Of a DNA stretch of 64,000 nt, positions 43,881 to 55,976 are shown piece after piece. The stretch's first letter is position 1. The number at the start of each line of letters is the position of its first letter. A program made the position numbers and the translations under genes. The DNA lies in contig NC_035173.2 in the NCBI RefSeq assembly GCF_001659605.2, positions 16,237,003 to 16,301,002 of the forward strand, given 5' to 3'. The notes beneath the pieces were generated by a model. That model was not told the origin of the DNA and did not search any database. It saw nothing but the letters and a program-made list of their open reading frames with translations. The DNA comes from Manihot esculenta. Taxonomy: Eukaryota; Streptophyta; Magnoliopsida; Malpighiales; Euphorbiaceae.

Positions 43881-46800
43881 GCAATTCCCAAAAATATATT
43901 ATTCATTATACACCTTCATTTTTTTTATATTATAATAATATATAAATTAACTGTTATTATTTTATTTAATTTTAATATATTTTTAAAATAATATATTATT
44001 ATTTTTTAATTATGTATTTAAAATCTTTTTTAATATTTAATAAAATTTAATATCTTTAACATTGATATAATTAAAAAATTTAAAAATATATTATTTAATT
44101 TTTAAATTTTATTATTATTAATAAATTAATTCCTCAATTTTAAAAAATATATTAAAATATTATTACATAATTAAATTGTTAATAATCAAGTTCTTTTATC
44201 TTAAAAACAAATGAAAAATGAGAAAGAATTCTTAAAATTTAATTTTGCCCTCTTTAATCCTAATTTTCCTAATAAAAATCCTAACTTAAACTATTTTATT
44301 TCTTTTTTCATGCCTTTTTTCTCTAATGTCATACTAATTGCTTCAGTAATGGCCCTAAAGATGAGGATGGAGGTAAGCTGAGAGATAGAATCGGCATGAA
44401 ACTGTCAATGATGATCCACGTATGAATCTATTTTTGGCCATAATTTGCCACATAGTAAGAATCAGTTGTTCTCTGATCATCCTTTTGTCTTCATGAGCAT
44501 CAATCTCTGTGTATTATTAAAAATACCTAATTCAAGTATCCCACTACATAAACTATTGACATTGATTCTGCGAATGAAAAATATCGGTGTCTCCTGAAAA
44601 TCCTACGGAATGTTGCTTGCGCCATTTACAGAGAAAATTCTACTCGCTGGCCATTTTAACTAGTTAACTGCAGGAGTCGATGATCGAGATGAGGTCTTAG
44701 TCGAAAGAGGTGAAAATACTGAAATGGGCCAGTAGATTTTTTTTTTCTTATCAAAGAGTCAATGCATTTGGTACTGTGTTTAGTCGAAAATGGTCGAAAA
44801 AATAAAAAGGACTGCGAGGTTAAGAGAGAACAAGTTAAGCATTTTCTCCTTAATTGTGGCGTTAAAAGGCTGAAATTTTAACAAAATGTGTTAGTAAAAT
44901 TTTCTCCTTAGCCTGAGGTCCTAATTGATAGTAACCAAAGAACATAGTTGAAGAATAAGTTAGGGATTTTAAGAATGGGAAAGATTTTTTTTTTTCTAAA
45001 TAAAAAGAACAAAATAGTATTTTCATTGTAATATTAAATGGAATGATCAAATTATAAATGGTGAAAAAAAAATAAAAATTTTTTAATCAATTCTTTAATT
45101 TATAGAGTTTGACTTCTAAACAGTTACAATATTCATAGATTTAATTATAAATTTAATATATTTGAAAAAATAAAATAAATAAAAATTATAGAATTTTTTA
45201 ATAGTTAATCTTTACGGACTCGTATGGATCACAAATATTCAAAACTACAACTATCTTAAATTTATTTTATATTAATTAATATTATCTTATAAAAGATAGT
45301 TTAATTTTGCTTTGAAAAAAAAGAAGATAGTTTACTTTATAAAATAATAGTTAAAAAAGATTAATAAAAAATCATTTCAAGCATTATTATTTAATTATTT
45401 TGATAATTTTGTAATTACAATATATAAAATTTAAATTTAAACTAGGTTTTAATATTTTCTACTTAATATATTTAAAAATATAATTTGGAGAATACACAAT
45501 TCATTTAAATTTAAATTAGGTTTAAAATAAAATTTAAAAATAAGTTAAAAATAAAATTTATTTGATTTTTGTAAAAAGTTTCTGATCTTTGTACCGGTGG
45601 GACAAATAATTCAGCTCTTTGTATAGTATCTAGCAATAAATCTAGGACCCTAGTACTTTATCCCACTTATTTACTTCACTGTCCTTCCCTCTCCAGGGCC
45701 TTAGAGGACAATGGTTTTGGGCATTTATGCAAGCAAAAATTTTTTATTTAGTATTTATATTATGAGAAATTTTATTAATTAATTTTTTAATTTAAAATAT
45801 ATTAAAATATTTGTAAAATTTTAAAAAATTTAATTTTTCGCTTAATTTTAATTATTAAATATTTTACTATTTAATTTATATTGTTTGAAAAAATTTATTA
45901 GGGAGTTTTTAATTTTATAAAAAATATACTAATTAATTTTTATGTATTTATAAAATTTTAGAATTATTAATGGTTAATGCCTAAATTAATAGATGTATTA
46001 ATTAATAAATTTTTGAAAATATTAAAAATATTTTAAATATATTTTTTAAAATTAAAAAATTAATTAATGAATTTTCTTAATTAAATATTTTTTATTTAAT
46101 ATAATTTAAATTTTAAAAATAAAAAATTTAAATACATTTAAAAGAAATTACTATTTAATTTTTGTGATATAGCAAAATTAACTAATTATTTTTAATATTT
46201 TCAAAAATAAATTAAATAATTCACGTAATTTTAAAAACTCGATTAAAAAACCTTTCTCAATAAATTTTAATACTATTGCAATCAGTTTTATATTGTTACT
46301 TTTAACTTTTTTTATTAGCTTTATTCAAAAGGTGCGTTCACATTTTTATATTTATTTTAATATTTATAATTTATTTTATAAATAATATAATTTTAATTAT
46401 TATAATAAATTATTTTTTCATATAGAAATTATAATAAAATTAAAATTTAAGTATAAATAGGACTAATAGTTTTAAACGTTTATGAATCTAAATAGTTAAA
46501 TTTTTTAATATTAATTCCTAATTAAACTTGGTCTTTATTGTAAAAATTTTAAATTATAATGGGTATTTTCAACAATTTCATTACTCCATTTTATTTTCTT
46601 TTATATATGCAAGAAATTAGTTAAAATGGTAATTTTTCAAAATTAAAATTTACTTTAAAAAATTTTTAAAAAAAGTTTCGTCGCTTTGAAAAATTGACTT
46701 TTCTACGTTTTATATATAGAAACTTGAGTTAGATTTTTCTTCTATATTAAATAGGAGTGTAAAATTTTAATCTCTTTAGAATTTTAGAACTATTTAAACT

Positions 46801-47408
46801 CCAAAATTGCTTTATATAATAGATTTAAAATAAATTAATTTAAATAATTTTTTATTAATATGAATAATATAAAAATAAAAACATAATTGAAAATTTTATT
46901 ATTTCTCTATCTAATCTCATATTTATATATTATGTATAGATTATGTTTATACTTTAACATCTGTAAGATTCATTTATAAAATATAATGTTTGAAAATTCA
47001 AAAAGAAAAAGATTTTTTTAAATTTAGAAGTAACCTCCAAGGTTGATTTTGAAAATTAAAGTGAAGTTGAAAAAGAAAATCAACCTTTAAAGAAAGTTAA
47101 AAGAGGAACTCAAACATTCCATGTCAAAGTTTTCTAAGGAAAAAGATAAACTTGATTATATTCTTAGTGTGCAAAGGTCCATTATAAGAAAAATAAAAAA
47201 TATTCAATGAGAGAAAATTTTATTATTAAATATTAAAAATTAATTGTTAAAAATTATTAACGATTATTTTATTCGATTATTAAGTTATTGTTAAAGATTC
47301 TCCTTGTTAAAATTTTTTAATAAAAATAGTGTACACTAATCTTAATATTAATTACAACGACACTATAATCTTTCATTAAATAATAACTATGAATTTGTCT
47401 TTCGTTAA

Positions 47409-47866
47409 TGATAACCGTTGGGCCTCGTATCCACCTGGGTCGAGTCAGGGCCCACGAAAGCAGATCAGGTCCAGAGCTCGGAACATTTCTAGGCAGGCTT
47501 ACCCAGCAGTTTAGGCTTGGACCCTGGCATGCATGGCAAGCCGGGTCGCCTGCGAGCCCAAATCCGGTAAGAAGGAAGCCGGACCGATGATGGGACGTGG
47601 AAAGGAACAAGCAGGCCCAATCCCTTTGCAGCTCTACTCGCATGCGTACTGGAAAAAATTAAATGGTCGTCTGACATAGGTAAGGGGACTGACGTTATTG
47701 TACGTACGAGCCTGCCCGATAGAGACGGGTGTCACTGTAACAGAGAGGCTGTTAAACATCACTTGCAAGCAAGAAGAAAAGAATAAAAGGAAAAAGGGAC
47801 CCTTCTCAAAGAAAAAGCTTACCAAACTATCGTAAAACCCTATTTTCTCTGGATTTTGGAACATCA
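47409..47866 (+). repeat. R2 5' LTR
   Basis: 458 bp, TGATAACCGTT to GGAACATCA. Shares ends and internal words with the R1 LTR. Confidence 0.85.
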
Positions 47867-47868
47867 AT

Positions 47869-47886
47869 TGGCGCTGTCTGTAGGAA
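47869..47886 (+). other. R2 primer binding site
   Basis: TGGCGCTGTCTGTAGGAA, two bases after the LTR. It is close to the common Tat-lineage site. Confidence 0.75.
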
Positions 47887-47944
47887 CGAAGGAGATTTTT
47901 CCGTTACCGAAGTTCCACTCTGACTACACCCACTGAGATCCATA

Positions 47945-49530
47945 ATGGCTGACCACAATGAAAACCACACTACCAACGCCCTAAATGACCTGAACTCTGC
48001 TCAAGAGGGGCAGCGGTTCTCTTTCTCTAGTCCTACAAATCAACTACCAACACTGTTCAATCCCTCGCCGAGCTCGGCAAGAAATGCACCTGTAGCCGCC
48101 ATGTCCAACCAAGACCTTCAAACCATTGCCCTTCAGTTGCAAAACACTACCCAATGGCTAGGGTAAATAATGCAGTAAAGGAGTCTCAATACCTCGTTGA
48201 ACGTGTCACCCATAGCCGAAGGGATCTAAGCCAATGAACCCCAACCAACTTTCAACCAACCAATCCCTCAGCAAAGTAGTAGGGAGACATGAGAAAGAGA
48301 TAGGAGAGCTGATAGGGAAGAAGAACCGATGGCCAAAGCTCACGGAGGAAGGGTGAGAGAGCTTATAGAAAACGATGAAGCGGAGAGCTATTTCATGGGA
48401 ACAGCCGGGAAAATAGGAAGTGAAGAATGGAGGGAAGGATACCGCCCGGAGAAGAGGCCTAGACAGGAGGAGGAAGGCATAGATCAGAAGCTGCAGAGGA
48501 TGAATGAACAGCTGCTGACTGAGTTGGGGGCAAAAGACCACGGCCAGACTCTTTTGCCCGCATCATCACCATTTTCGGGATGGATTCAGCAAGAGACCAT
48601 CCCTAAAAATTTCATGATGCCACCAATGGCGATGTATGGTGGAGTAGGGAACCCAAGAGAGCACTTCCTCAACTACAAAACTTTTATGGAGTTACAGACC
48701 CTATCGGATGCCTTGATGTGCAAGGTATTCCCTACGATACTCACAGGCCCAGCAAGGGCTTGGTTCAACAGTCTGGAGGCAGGGAGTATCAAAAGTTTTG
48801 GTGACCTAGCCAACATCTTCATCAACCGGTTCATAGCAGGAGTACCGGCTAACAGAAAAACCAACTACTTAGAGACAGTCAGGCAAAAGAGGAACGAGTC
48901 CCTGAGAGAATATGTAGCCCGTTTCAATACGGAGGCCCTGCAGATCCCCGAGCTGGATGAAAGTCGGGCTGTGGAAGCTATGCAGAAGGAGACTACCTCC
49001 CCTGAGTTCTTTGGTTCCCTGTGCAGAAAGCCACCGACCTTCTTGGCAGAACTGATAAAGAGAGCAGAAAAGTATATAAGGCAAGATGATGCCTTGACAA
49101 CCAGCAGGTTCGCTAAGGAAGCGACAGATAGGGGGAAAGCTCCCGAGAAAAGGAGGTCAGACAGACACGAGAAAATGCCAAATAGGGGGCCCGAGGTGTA
49201 CAGACAACCTTGGGATAGGAGAGAGCAAAGACCGCCGCTACCTCGGGTCCCAGAAGCCATCACACCCTTCAACGCCTCCAGAGCTGAGGTGCTCGTGGCA
49301 GTTCAAGATAAGGAGTTCCTTCAGTGGCCCAAGCCCATAAGAGCGGAGGCAAGCCAGAGAGACCCTGACAAATATTTTCAATATCACCGCACCAATGGCC
49401 ACGATACCAATGATTGCTACTAGCTGATTAATGAAATTGAAAGGCTTATCAAGAGGGGTCATCTCTGAAACTTCATGAAGAAACCCGAAGGAGAAAGACC
49501 CCAGTAGAACCCTGCAGCGGAGAAGCCCCG
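47945..49530 (+). pseudogene. R2 gag
   Basis: ATG at 47945 (MADHNENH). The frame is broken by several stops between 48164 and 48300, then open from 48329 to 49423 with the gag core (GNPREHFLNYKTFMEL, ARAWFNSLEAGSI, RQKRNESLREYVARFN). A knuckle-like YFQYHRTNGHDTNDCY follows. Stops at 49421-49423 (TAG), about 49467 (TGA) and about 49503 (TAG) replace codons expected to be CAG, CGA and CAG. The frame runs on into the protease without shift. Confidence 0.85.
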
Positions 49531-49534
49531 AAGG

Positions 49535-50116
49535 TTGGGGGTAGGACCGGTTAATGATGACTCCAACGGGACCATCAACATGATTGTCGGGGGAATGGGA
49601 GGTCGGATGAGCATGAGAGGAAGGAAAAGGAGCCGAGATGGGGAGAGAAGCGACAATGAAGTCATGCAGGTGGTAGAACACTCCCCAATGGTCATCTCCT
49701 TCTCCCCAAAAGATGCTCATGGCATTCAGACGCCTCATGATGATGCCCTCGTCATTGAAGCTGTTATTCATAACTTCCGTGTCCGGAAGATCCTGGTCGA
49801 TGATGGAAGCAAAGTAAACCTATTGCCTTACAGGGTCTTCCAGCAGATAGGGATACCAGAAGACCAGATGGTGCGAGATCAGGCCCCAGTGAAGGGGATT
49901 GAAGGAATTTCAGTACCCGTAGAAGGGAAAGTGAAGGTAGCCTTGACCCTAGGAGAGCCACCCCTGTCTCGGACTCACTACGCCGTATTCCTGGTGGTGA
50001 AACTCCCTCTGAACTACAACGCCATACTGGGAAGGCCTGTACTGTATGACTTTGAGGTGGTGACCAGTATCAGGTACTTGACCATGAAGTTCCCGACAGA
50101 GTTAGGGTGGGAGTAG
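49535..50116 (+). pseudogene. R2 protease region
   Basis: A retropepsin-like region: KILVDDGSKVNLLPYRVF near residue 90, where the usual DxGS/DxGA motif reads VDDGSKVN, and a downstream NAILGRPVLYDF. It ends at a TAG created by loss of one G near 50107, which moves the rest of pol into the next frame. Confidence 0.82.
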
Positions 50117-51726
50117 TTCGGGGACGTCAGGAGGAAGCGAGGGCGGTATACATGGCCACTGTGGCAGAACTGAGCTCAGCTGACGAAAGATTCAACTCAG
50201 AGGTCATGGAAGTCAGGGATGAAAAGAAAGAAGCCAGGATAGAACTAGTGGGAGAACTGGAAACCTTCCTCTTATCAGAAGCAGAAGCAGATAAGGTTTT
50301 CAGTCTCAACACCAGCCTAACTGAAGAACAGAAAATAGAAGCAATGGCTCTGATACGAGGTCATGCCTCGAGCTTCGCCTGGAAGCCATCCGACATGCCC
50401 ATGATAGACCTTGAGGTGATGACCCACAAGCTGAACGTCCTTCCCGAGGCTAAACCAGTGAAACAGAAGAAGAGAGTAGTGGGGAAAGAGAAGTAGCAAG
50501 CCATCAGGGAGGAGGTACAGAAGCTAGAGGAAGCATGGTTCATCAGGGAAGTAATGTACCCGCAATGGTTAGCAAATCCTGTACTAGTGAAAAAAGCCAA
50601 TGGTAAGTATAGGATGTGTATAGATTTTACTGACCTGAATCAGGCATGCCCCAAAGATTGTTACCCCCTCCCCGATATTAATAAAATGGTCGATTCTACG
50701 GCCCTTTTCGATTATATATCGTCTCTGGATGCAATGTCTGGTTACCACCAAATCCTAATGGACAGGTCAGATGAGGAGAAGACCTCGTTCATAACAGAAG
50801 ATGGGACTTATTGTTACAAGGCCATGCCTTTTGGGTTGAAGAATGCTGGGGCAACATACCAGAGACTGATGAACAAAATCTTCAAAATCCATATTGGAAG
50901 GAATGTGGAAGTATATGTGGATGATATGGTGGTGAAGAGTCAGACCTTCCAACAGCACTTGGTAGATCTGAAGGAAGTATTCAGGGTATTGGAGCAGTAT
51001 AGAATGAAGTTGAATCCAACAAAATGCGCTTTCTTCATAAGGGGTGGAAAATTCCTGGGCTACATGGTCAGTGGAAAGGGCATTGAGCCCAATCCAGAAA
51101 AGGTAGAAGCCACATTGAAAATGCTTGAACTAGTCTGTGTAAGGGATGTGCAAAGACTCACAAAGAGGGTGGTAGCACTCAACCGTTACATGTCAAAGTC
51201 TGCAGAAAGGTGCTTACCGTTCTTCAAGAAGCTGAGGAAAGTCCTAAACTTTGAATGGACTGAGGACTGCCAACAAGCTTTCAAGGAGCTCAAGCAATAC
51301 CTTAGCTCTCCGCATATACTTAGCAGCCCCCTAGCTGGGGAGGAGCTCCTGACCTACTTGTCAGCCTCAGAACAAGCCATCAGTGCAGTATTGGTAAGAG
51401 AAGGAGGGGAGCAGAAGCCCGTGTTTTATGTCAGCAAGGTACTCAAGGACGCCGAGGTCAGATATCTGAACATTGAAAAGTTAGCCTACGCTCTGTTGCT
51501 AGCAGTGAGGAAATTCAGGGTATACCTTGAAGGCCATCAAGGGGTGGTGATGACAGATCAACCTCTGGAGAAAATCCTGCACAGACCAGAGACGTCAGGT
51601 CGGATGCTTGCTTGGTCCATTGAAATTGGCCCTTACTGCCTTGAGTACCGGCCTCGAACAACCATCAAAGCTCAAGCCCTTGCTGACTTCATAGTAGAGT
51701 GCTCCTTCAATGAAGAGCAGGCATGA
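50107..51726 (+). pseudogene. R2 reverse transcriptase and first RNase H
   Basis: After the frameshift: an acidic linker, then TAG at 50494-50496 (CAG expected), then RT with CIDFTDLNQACPKDCYPLP, SGYHQILMDRSDEEKTSF and the catalytic YVDDMVVKS. The connection and a gypsy-type RNase H follow (LLTYLSASEQAISAVLVRE, NIEKLAYALLLAVRKFR). In this RNase H the first catalytic aspartate position reads YLSASEQ, as in Tat elements where the first RNase H is degenerate. It ends with TGA at 51724-51726. Confidence 0.9.
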
Positions 51727-51744
51727 CTTAAACCTTCAGAAGCA

Positions 51745-52370
51745 ATGGAAGAAAAGGGAGACGGGCAATCCTCACAAGAATTCAGCTGGAGGTTGTACAT
51801 AGATGGAGCAGCTAGCGCTGGAGGCAGCGGAGCAGGAATAATATTGAAGGGACCTGAAGGGTTCAAAGTTTGCTACGCCTTACTATTAGAATTCAGCACA
51901 TCCAACAATGTAGCCTACTACAAAGCTTTGATAAACGAAATGATGATAGCGATAGAGGTAGGGGTGACCGACTTCGCAATAAACAGTGACTCTCAGCTAG
52001 TGATCAACCAGATAACCGGGGCGTACCAAGCAAGAGATCCCATTATGTAGAAGTACCTGGCAAAAGTAAGAACTATAGAAGCTGAGCTTGATGAGCAGGG
52101 AATCCCAGTGCAATATCAGAGAATACCTAGAGAAGAGAATGAAGAAGCAGACCTGCTCAGCCGATGTCCCAAGAAGAGTTGGAACAACTCCCAGATGAGG
52201 TATACATACAGCACATCTGCATTCCCGCTTATGAAAAACATGTCGCAATAATGGAGATCAATGAGGGGGAAAGTTGGATGACCCCATACCTAGACTACCT
52301 AGAAAAGGGAAAACTCCTTGAAGACAGAGTTGAGGCAAGGAAAATTGCAGCTCGGGCGGCCAATTACTAA
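51745..52370 (+). pseudogene. R2 second RNase H
   Basis: WRLYIDGAASAGGSGAG and AINSDSQLVINQITG carry the D and D residues of the second, archaeal-like RNase H typical of Tat elements. TAG at 52048-52050 (CAG expected), a one-base deletion near 52160 and TAA at 52368-52370 (CAA expected) break the frame. The protein continues to SSPWLR at 52421, where A2 begins. Confidence 0.85.
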
Positions 52371-52421
52371 GCAGTAAGGGGAACCCTGTACAGAAGAGGA
52401 AAGTCTAGCCCGTGGCTTAGA

Positions 52422-53947
52422 CCCACTTTCTATGTTGTTATTTATGTTAATTTACACATTTTTCTACCTAATTTTGTGGTTTTAATCTTACTTTGCAGAA
52501 AATAGTGTAAAAGGGCAATTTGGTAAAAATAGCCTTAAAACTGCCCAAAAGAGAGCAAAAGAGAACAAGCTGGTTTGCCCAAGTCCGTTTGCCCAAATCC
52601 AAGTTAAAACTGAAATAGGAGAAGAATAATCTGCTATTGGACTAGACTATTTGCCCAAACAGACTGGGCAAACAGACTAGCAGGACAGAAGCAATGCACA
52701 AATAGCAGAGAAAACAGATTGTTTGCCCGAGCTGTTTGCCCAAACAACCCGGGCAAACATCACTTGCACCAACAGACAGCATATTGCGGGAAATTCAAAT
52801 TTTGAATCTTCAAGAAGTCTTCTTCACACCATACACATGAGGACAGCTCAGCAACCCTTCAAGGCACTTCAATACTTAATCCCACATATTTAGAAAGCCA
52901 AATCTCATCAAGATACAATTACCTTCCAAGAATTCAACTCCAATTGGGAAAAGGAATCCAATCCAAACAAGGAAACTAGGGCAGCCCTTCATCCATAAAT
53001 AGACAGCAAATCAGCAATCAAAGAAATCTCCAATCTTGGGAATCAAGGCCAGCAGCCTCGCGCACCTCCAGCCGCACCAACCGACTCTTCTTCTACCTTT
53101 TTCTTGGTTTCTTTCTTTTCTTTTATGTTTGCTTCAGCCATGAGTGGCTGAAACCCTTATTTCTAATTGAAGATTAGGTGAAACTTTAGTTGTTTATGGA
53201 TTGGGAGATCTGAACATATTATATTAATCTTTTATTTATTAATATTTATGCAATTTGATGCTTAAGTCTATTGTTGCTTTGTTATTTAGATCAATAGGGC
53301 CCATTGATTCTTGATTGCAAAGTGATAATTTGTTAGTTTGGATAGTTTGAAGTCCGTAATTGCTTGAATTATTCAAACACAAGAACACTTGGTGTAAAAA
53401 CTAAGGAAATTGCATAATCTAGCAACATTACCATACATTTGGGTAGCTAGAATTAGGTCTCTCTATTTCTTAATGTAATTAACAGTTGTTAGATGCCAAA
53501 GGCCCAAGGATTTTCCTTGGCAACTTGTTGATTAGTGGTTAATTAGAGGACGTTCCCTAATTAACCTGTGCTTAAGGAGGGATATGGAGGTGAGAAGCGT
53601 CTTCCACCTCCATAACTAATTTATTGAATCAAATAAAAGAATATAAGTGTCAATGATCAATCCCAACAACTAAAGTGGATCCAATTCTTCAACTAGAGCT
53701 TTCCTTATTATTGAATTCTCTTTACTTTATTACTTGCTTTAATTTGCTATTTTTAATTCTAGTTTAGTCATCAAACTTCAAAACCCCCCAATTTACTTTT
53801 ATTGTCTATTTATTTACTTGGTCTTGATTAGGAAATAAATAAGTATCAATTTCCTGTGGATTCGATCATTTTGCCACTATTTACAGTTTTAAAATTGTGA
53901 ATAACCAAAAAGTTTATTTTTGACCGGCTTTGACAACCGCACAGTCA
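52422..53947 (+). repeat. A2: solo-like Athila-type LTR inside R2
   Basis: About 1.5 kb related to the A1 LTR (shared CCTAATTTTGTGGTTTTAAT, TTCAGCCATGAGTGGCTGAA and a GACCGGCTTTGACAACCGC end). The right end CACAGTCA is exact and matches the A3 terminus. The left end is uncertain: the first roughly 20 bases and the expected target duplication (GTAGG on the right) are not visible, so the left edge probably suffered a small deletion. TATA-like ATAAATAG at about 52995-53002. No internal element region, so it is a solo LTR or remnant. It splits R2 between second RNase H and integrase. Confidence 0.82.
52571..52758. repeat. GTTTGCCC/GGGCAAAC module in A2 LTR
   Basis: About seven copies of GTTTGCCC or its complement GGGCAAAC within 190 bases, upstream of the TATA-like box. 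The A1 LTR has its TTCGGC-N-GCCGAA dyads in the same position. The word is different but again symmetric. Confidence 0.8.
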
Positions 53948-54884
53948 GTAGGTCCAGAAGAGGCAACCCGGGTAATGGAGGAGATTCACCAAGGAATGTG
54001 CGGAGCTCATGAAGGGGCAGGGACATTGGCGAACAAAATTTTTAGGCAAGGGTACTATTAGCTCACAGCCAAGAACGAGACAGAAGAATTTGTTAGGAGA
54101 TGCGACATATGCCAGAGGTTTGCCAATGCCATCAACATCCCAGCTACCCCACAGTCTAATATATCTAACCCATGGCCTTTCTCCCAATGGGGCATAGATA
54201 TCCTGAGCTCTTTCCTTAAGACCACAGGACAGAAGAAGTTCGTAGTAGTAGCTGTGGAATATTTTTCAAAATGGCCGGAAGCTGAAGCCATTCCCACTAT
54301 CACAGCACGAAAAATGATAGATTTCGTCTGGGGCAACATCATCTATAGATTTGGGATACTGAGAGTGCTAATATCAGACAATGGTAAGCAGTTTGACTGC
54401 AAGGCCTTCAAAGACTTCACAAGAAATGTGGGAATCTGGCATAAGTTCTCCTCAGTAGCTCATCCCCAAACCAATGGACAAACAGAAGTTACAAATCGAG
54501 CCATTCTTCAAGGGCTGAGAAAGCGGTTAGATGGAGGAAAAAGAAATTGGGTAGACGAACTCAACAGCATCCTATGGGCATTCAGGACTACCCCTCGAAT
54601 GCCTACCAAGGAGAGGCCCTTTGCACTAGCATTTGGCACTGAGGCCATGGTCCCCATCGAGCTGGAACTTCCCACCCATCGAGTTCAGTTCAACAACGAA
54701 GACACCAATGGTGACAAGTTAAGAAGCAATCTGGACGCCCTAGAGGAAATCAGAGATGAAGCACAAGTAAGAACCGCAGCATACCAATAGAGAGCAGCTC
54801 GTTACTATAATCAAAAGGTCAGGGAAAGGAGCCTGAAGGTAGGAGATCTGGCACTGAGAAAGCTGGAGGCCACAGGAAAGAGTG
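53948..54884 (+). pseudogene. R2 integrase
   Basis: Resumes right after A2 with GPEEATRVMEEIHQGMCGAH. The zinc-binding HHCC region (IHQGMCGAH and CDICQRF) has a TAG where the TGG of YYW is expected (54059-54061). The catalytic core has D in GIDILSS, D in ISDNGKQF and E in NGQTEVTNR. TAG at 54788-54790 (CAG expected) precedes the C-terminal part. It is interrupted at 54884 by S1, after LRKLEATGKS. Confidence 0.88.
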
Positions 54885-55683
54885 TGACGCGGAACCCTAT
54901 GGCACAAGCCTCAAACCCACACGCACAAGTAGATATGGAATCCAAAGATTTGATAAACCCACCTCCTATGGCACCCCACACTTAGAGAAGCTGAAACACC
55001 AATGATCGAAGGATTTAGATGAGAATCTGATAAACGCCACAACAAATAGTTGATAAGTAAGCCAAGATTCCTGGTGCAATTGATGAAAGCAAATCCTCAC
55101 TCTCACACAAAGCAATACACGCCAAAAGCATGAGAAGAATTCTGAAATTTTGATTAAAAGCTGCCTCTTACAATTGTTTCTTATTCTTATATAGTAAGGA
55201 GAAAAACAAATAAAACCCTAAGACACTCTTATTGGACCTAACTTAAACACATAAGGCCCAAGCCCAATCACACACTAAAATAACACATAAGTATTAAAAC
55301 ATAAGCCCAAAACATGGCCCAACACTCTAAAACTTAAAAGATAAAGTATGGCCAGAATACAAGCCCAAACAAAGCTAAAATAAAACAAGTTTTAAATAAT
55401 AAAAATATAGCAAGCCCATCATAACAAAGCTGAATCTTCACAAACGCCTTACTTGATCTTCACTTTAGACTTCCCTTTGTGTAGTTTTAGCCCATAGGTT
55501 TGATTAGGCTCCCTAAGCCTATGATTGCAAGTGTTGCACCAAATCTGTCCCATATGAGTTGAAGCATGCCCCAAATATATATGGATCATATGAATATGAT
55601 TTTGAACTCCTTTTAGATCCATTTGAATAACATGAGTTTGTTCCACACCATTGTTAGAAATTTGCCCTATTGGATCCGTATCA
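54885..55683 (-). repeat. S1: 799-bp solo LTR-like insertion in R2 integrase
   Basis: Begins TGACGCGGAACC and ends GGATCCGTATCA on plus, flanked on both sides by GAGTG (54880-54884 and 55684-55688). Removing it and one GAGTG restores the integrase reading frame. Both strands start TG and end CA. The minus strand carries the better TATA box (CTATATAAG near 55188-55196), so minus is the likely sense. No coding domain recognised; parent family unknown. Confidence 0.8.
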
Positions 55684-55688
55684 GAGTG

Positions 55689-55836
55689 CTGTAGTAGGAA
55701 AGCTAACACCGACTTGGAAAGACCCTTTCAGAATAATCAAAGTGGTCAGTCAGGTGTATATCGAATTGAAGATATGCAAGGAAATCTAGAGCCTCACGTA
55801 TGGAACATTCAGCACCTAAAGAGGTACTTTCCCTGA
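55689..55836 (+). pseudogene. R2 integrase C-terminus
   Basis: In frame with the segment before S1: GKLTPTWKGPFRI, then VYRIEDMQGN and WNIQHLKRYFP followed by TGA. This is the usual end of Tat-type pol. Confidence 0.87.
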
Positions 55837-55976
55837 AATATAGATAATGTAATATGAGCACTTGTATTCTAAAACAATGTGAATGAAATAGACCATGTAA
55901 TATGTCATTTTTGTCGTTACTTGCCTTATTTTTCCTTAAAGAGAACAGAATAGGCATTAAAAAGAGAAAAAGAAGA

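Larger units (their letters stand above)
39991..47408. other. AT-rich DNA upstream of BRI1, no other gene seen
   Basis: About 7.4 kb dominated by A/T, with short less AT-rich islands (40730-41050 and 44330-44720). No reading frame, RNA gene or complete mobile element is recognisable. Contains the diverged direct repeat at 43391-43880. Confidence 0.6.

Noticed and set aside
55449..55709. Minus-strand 86-residue frame inside S1
   Set aside because: It spans the S1/R2 junction, so it cannot be an old gene. No domain recognised.
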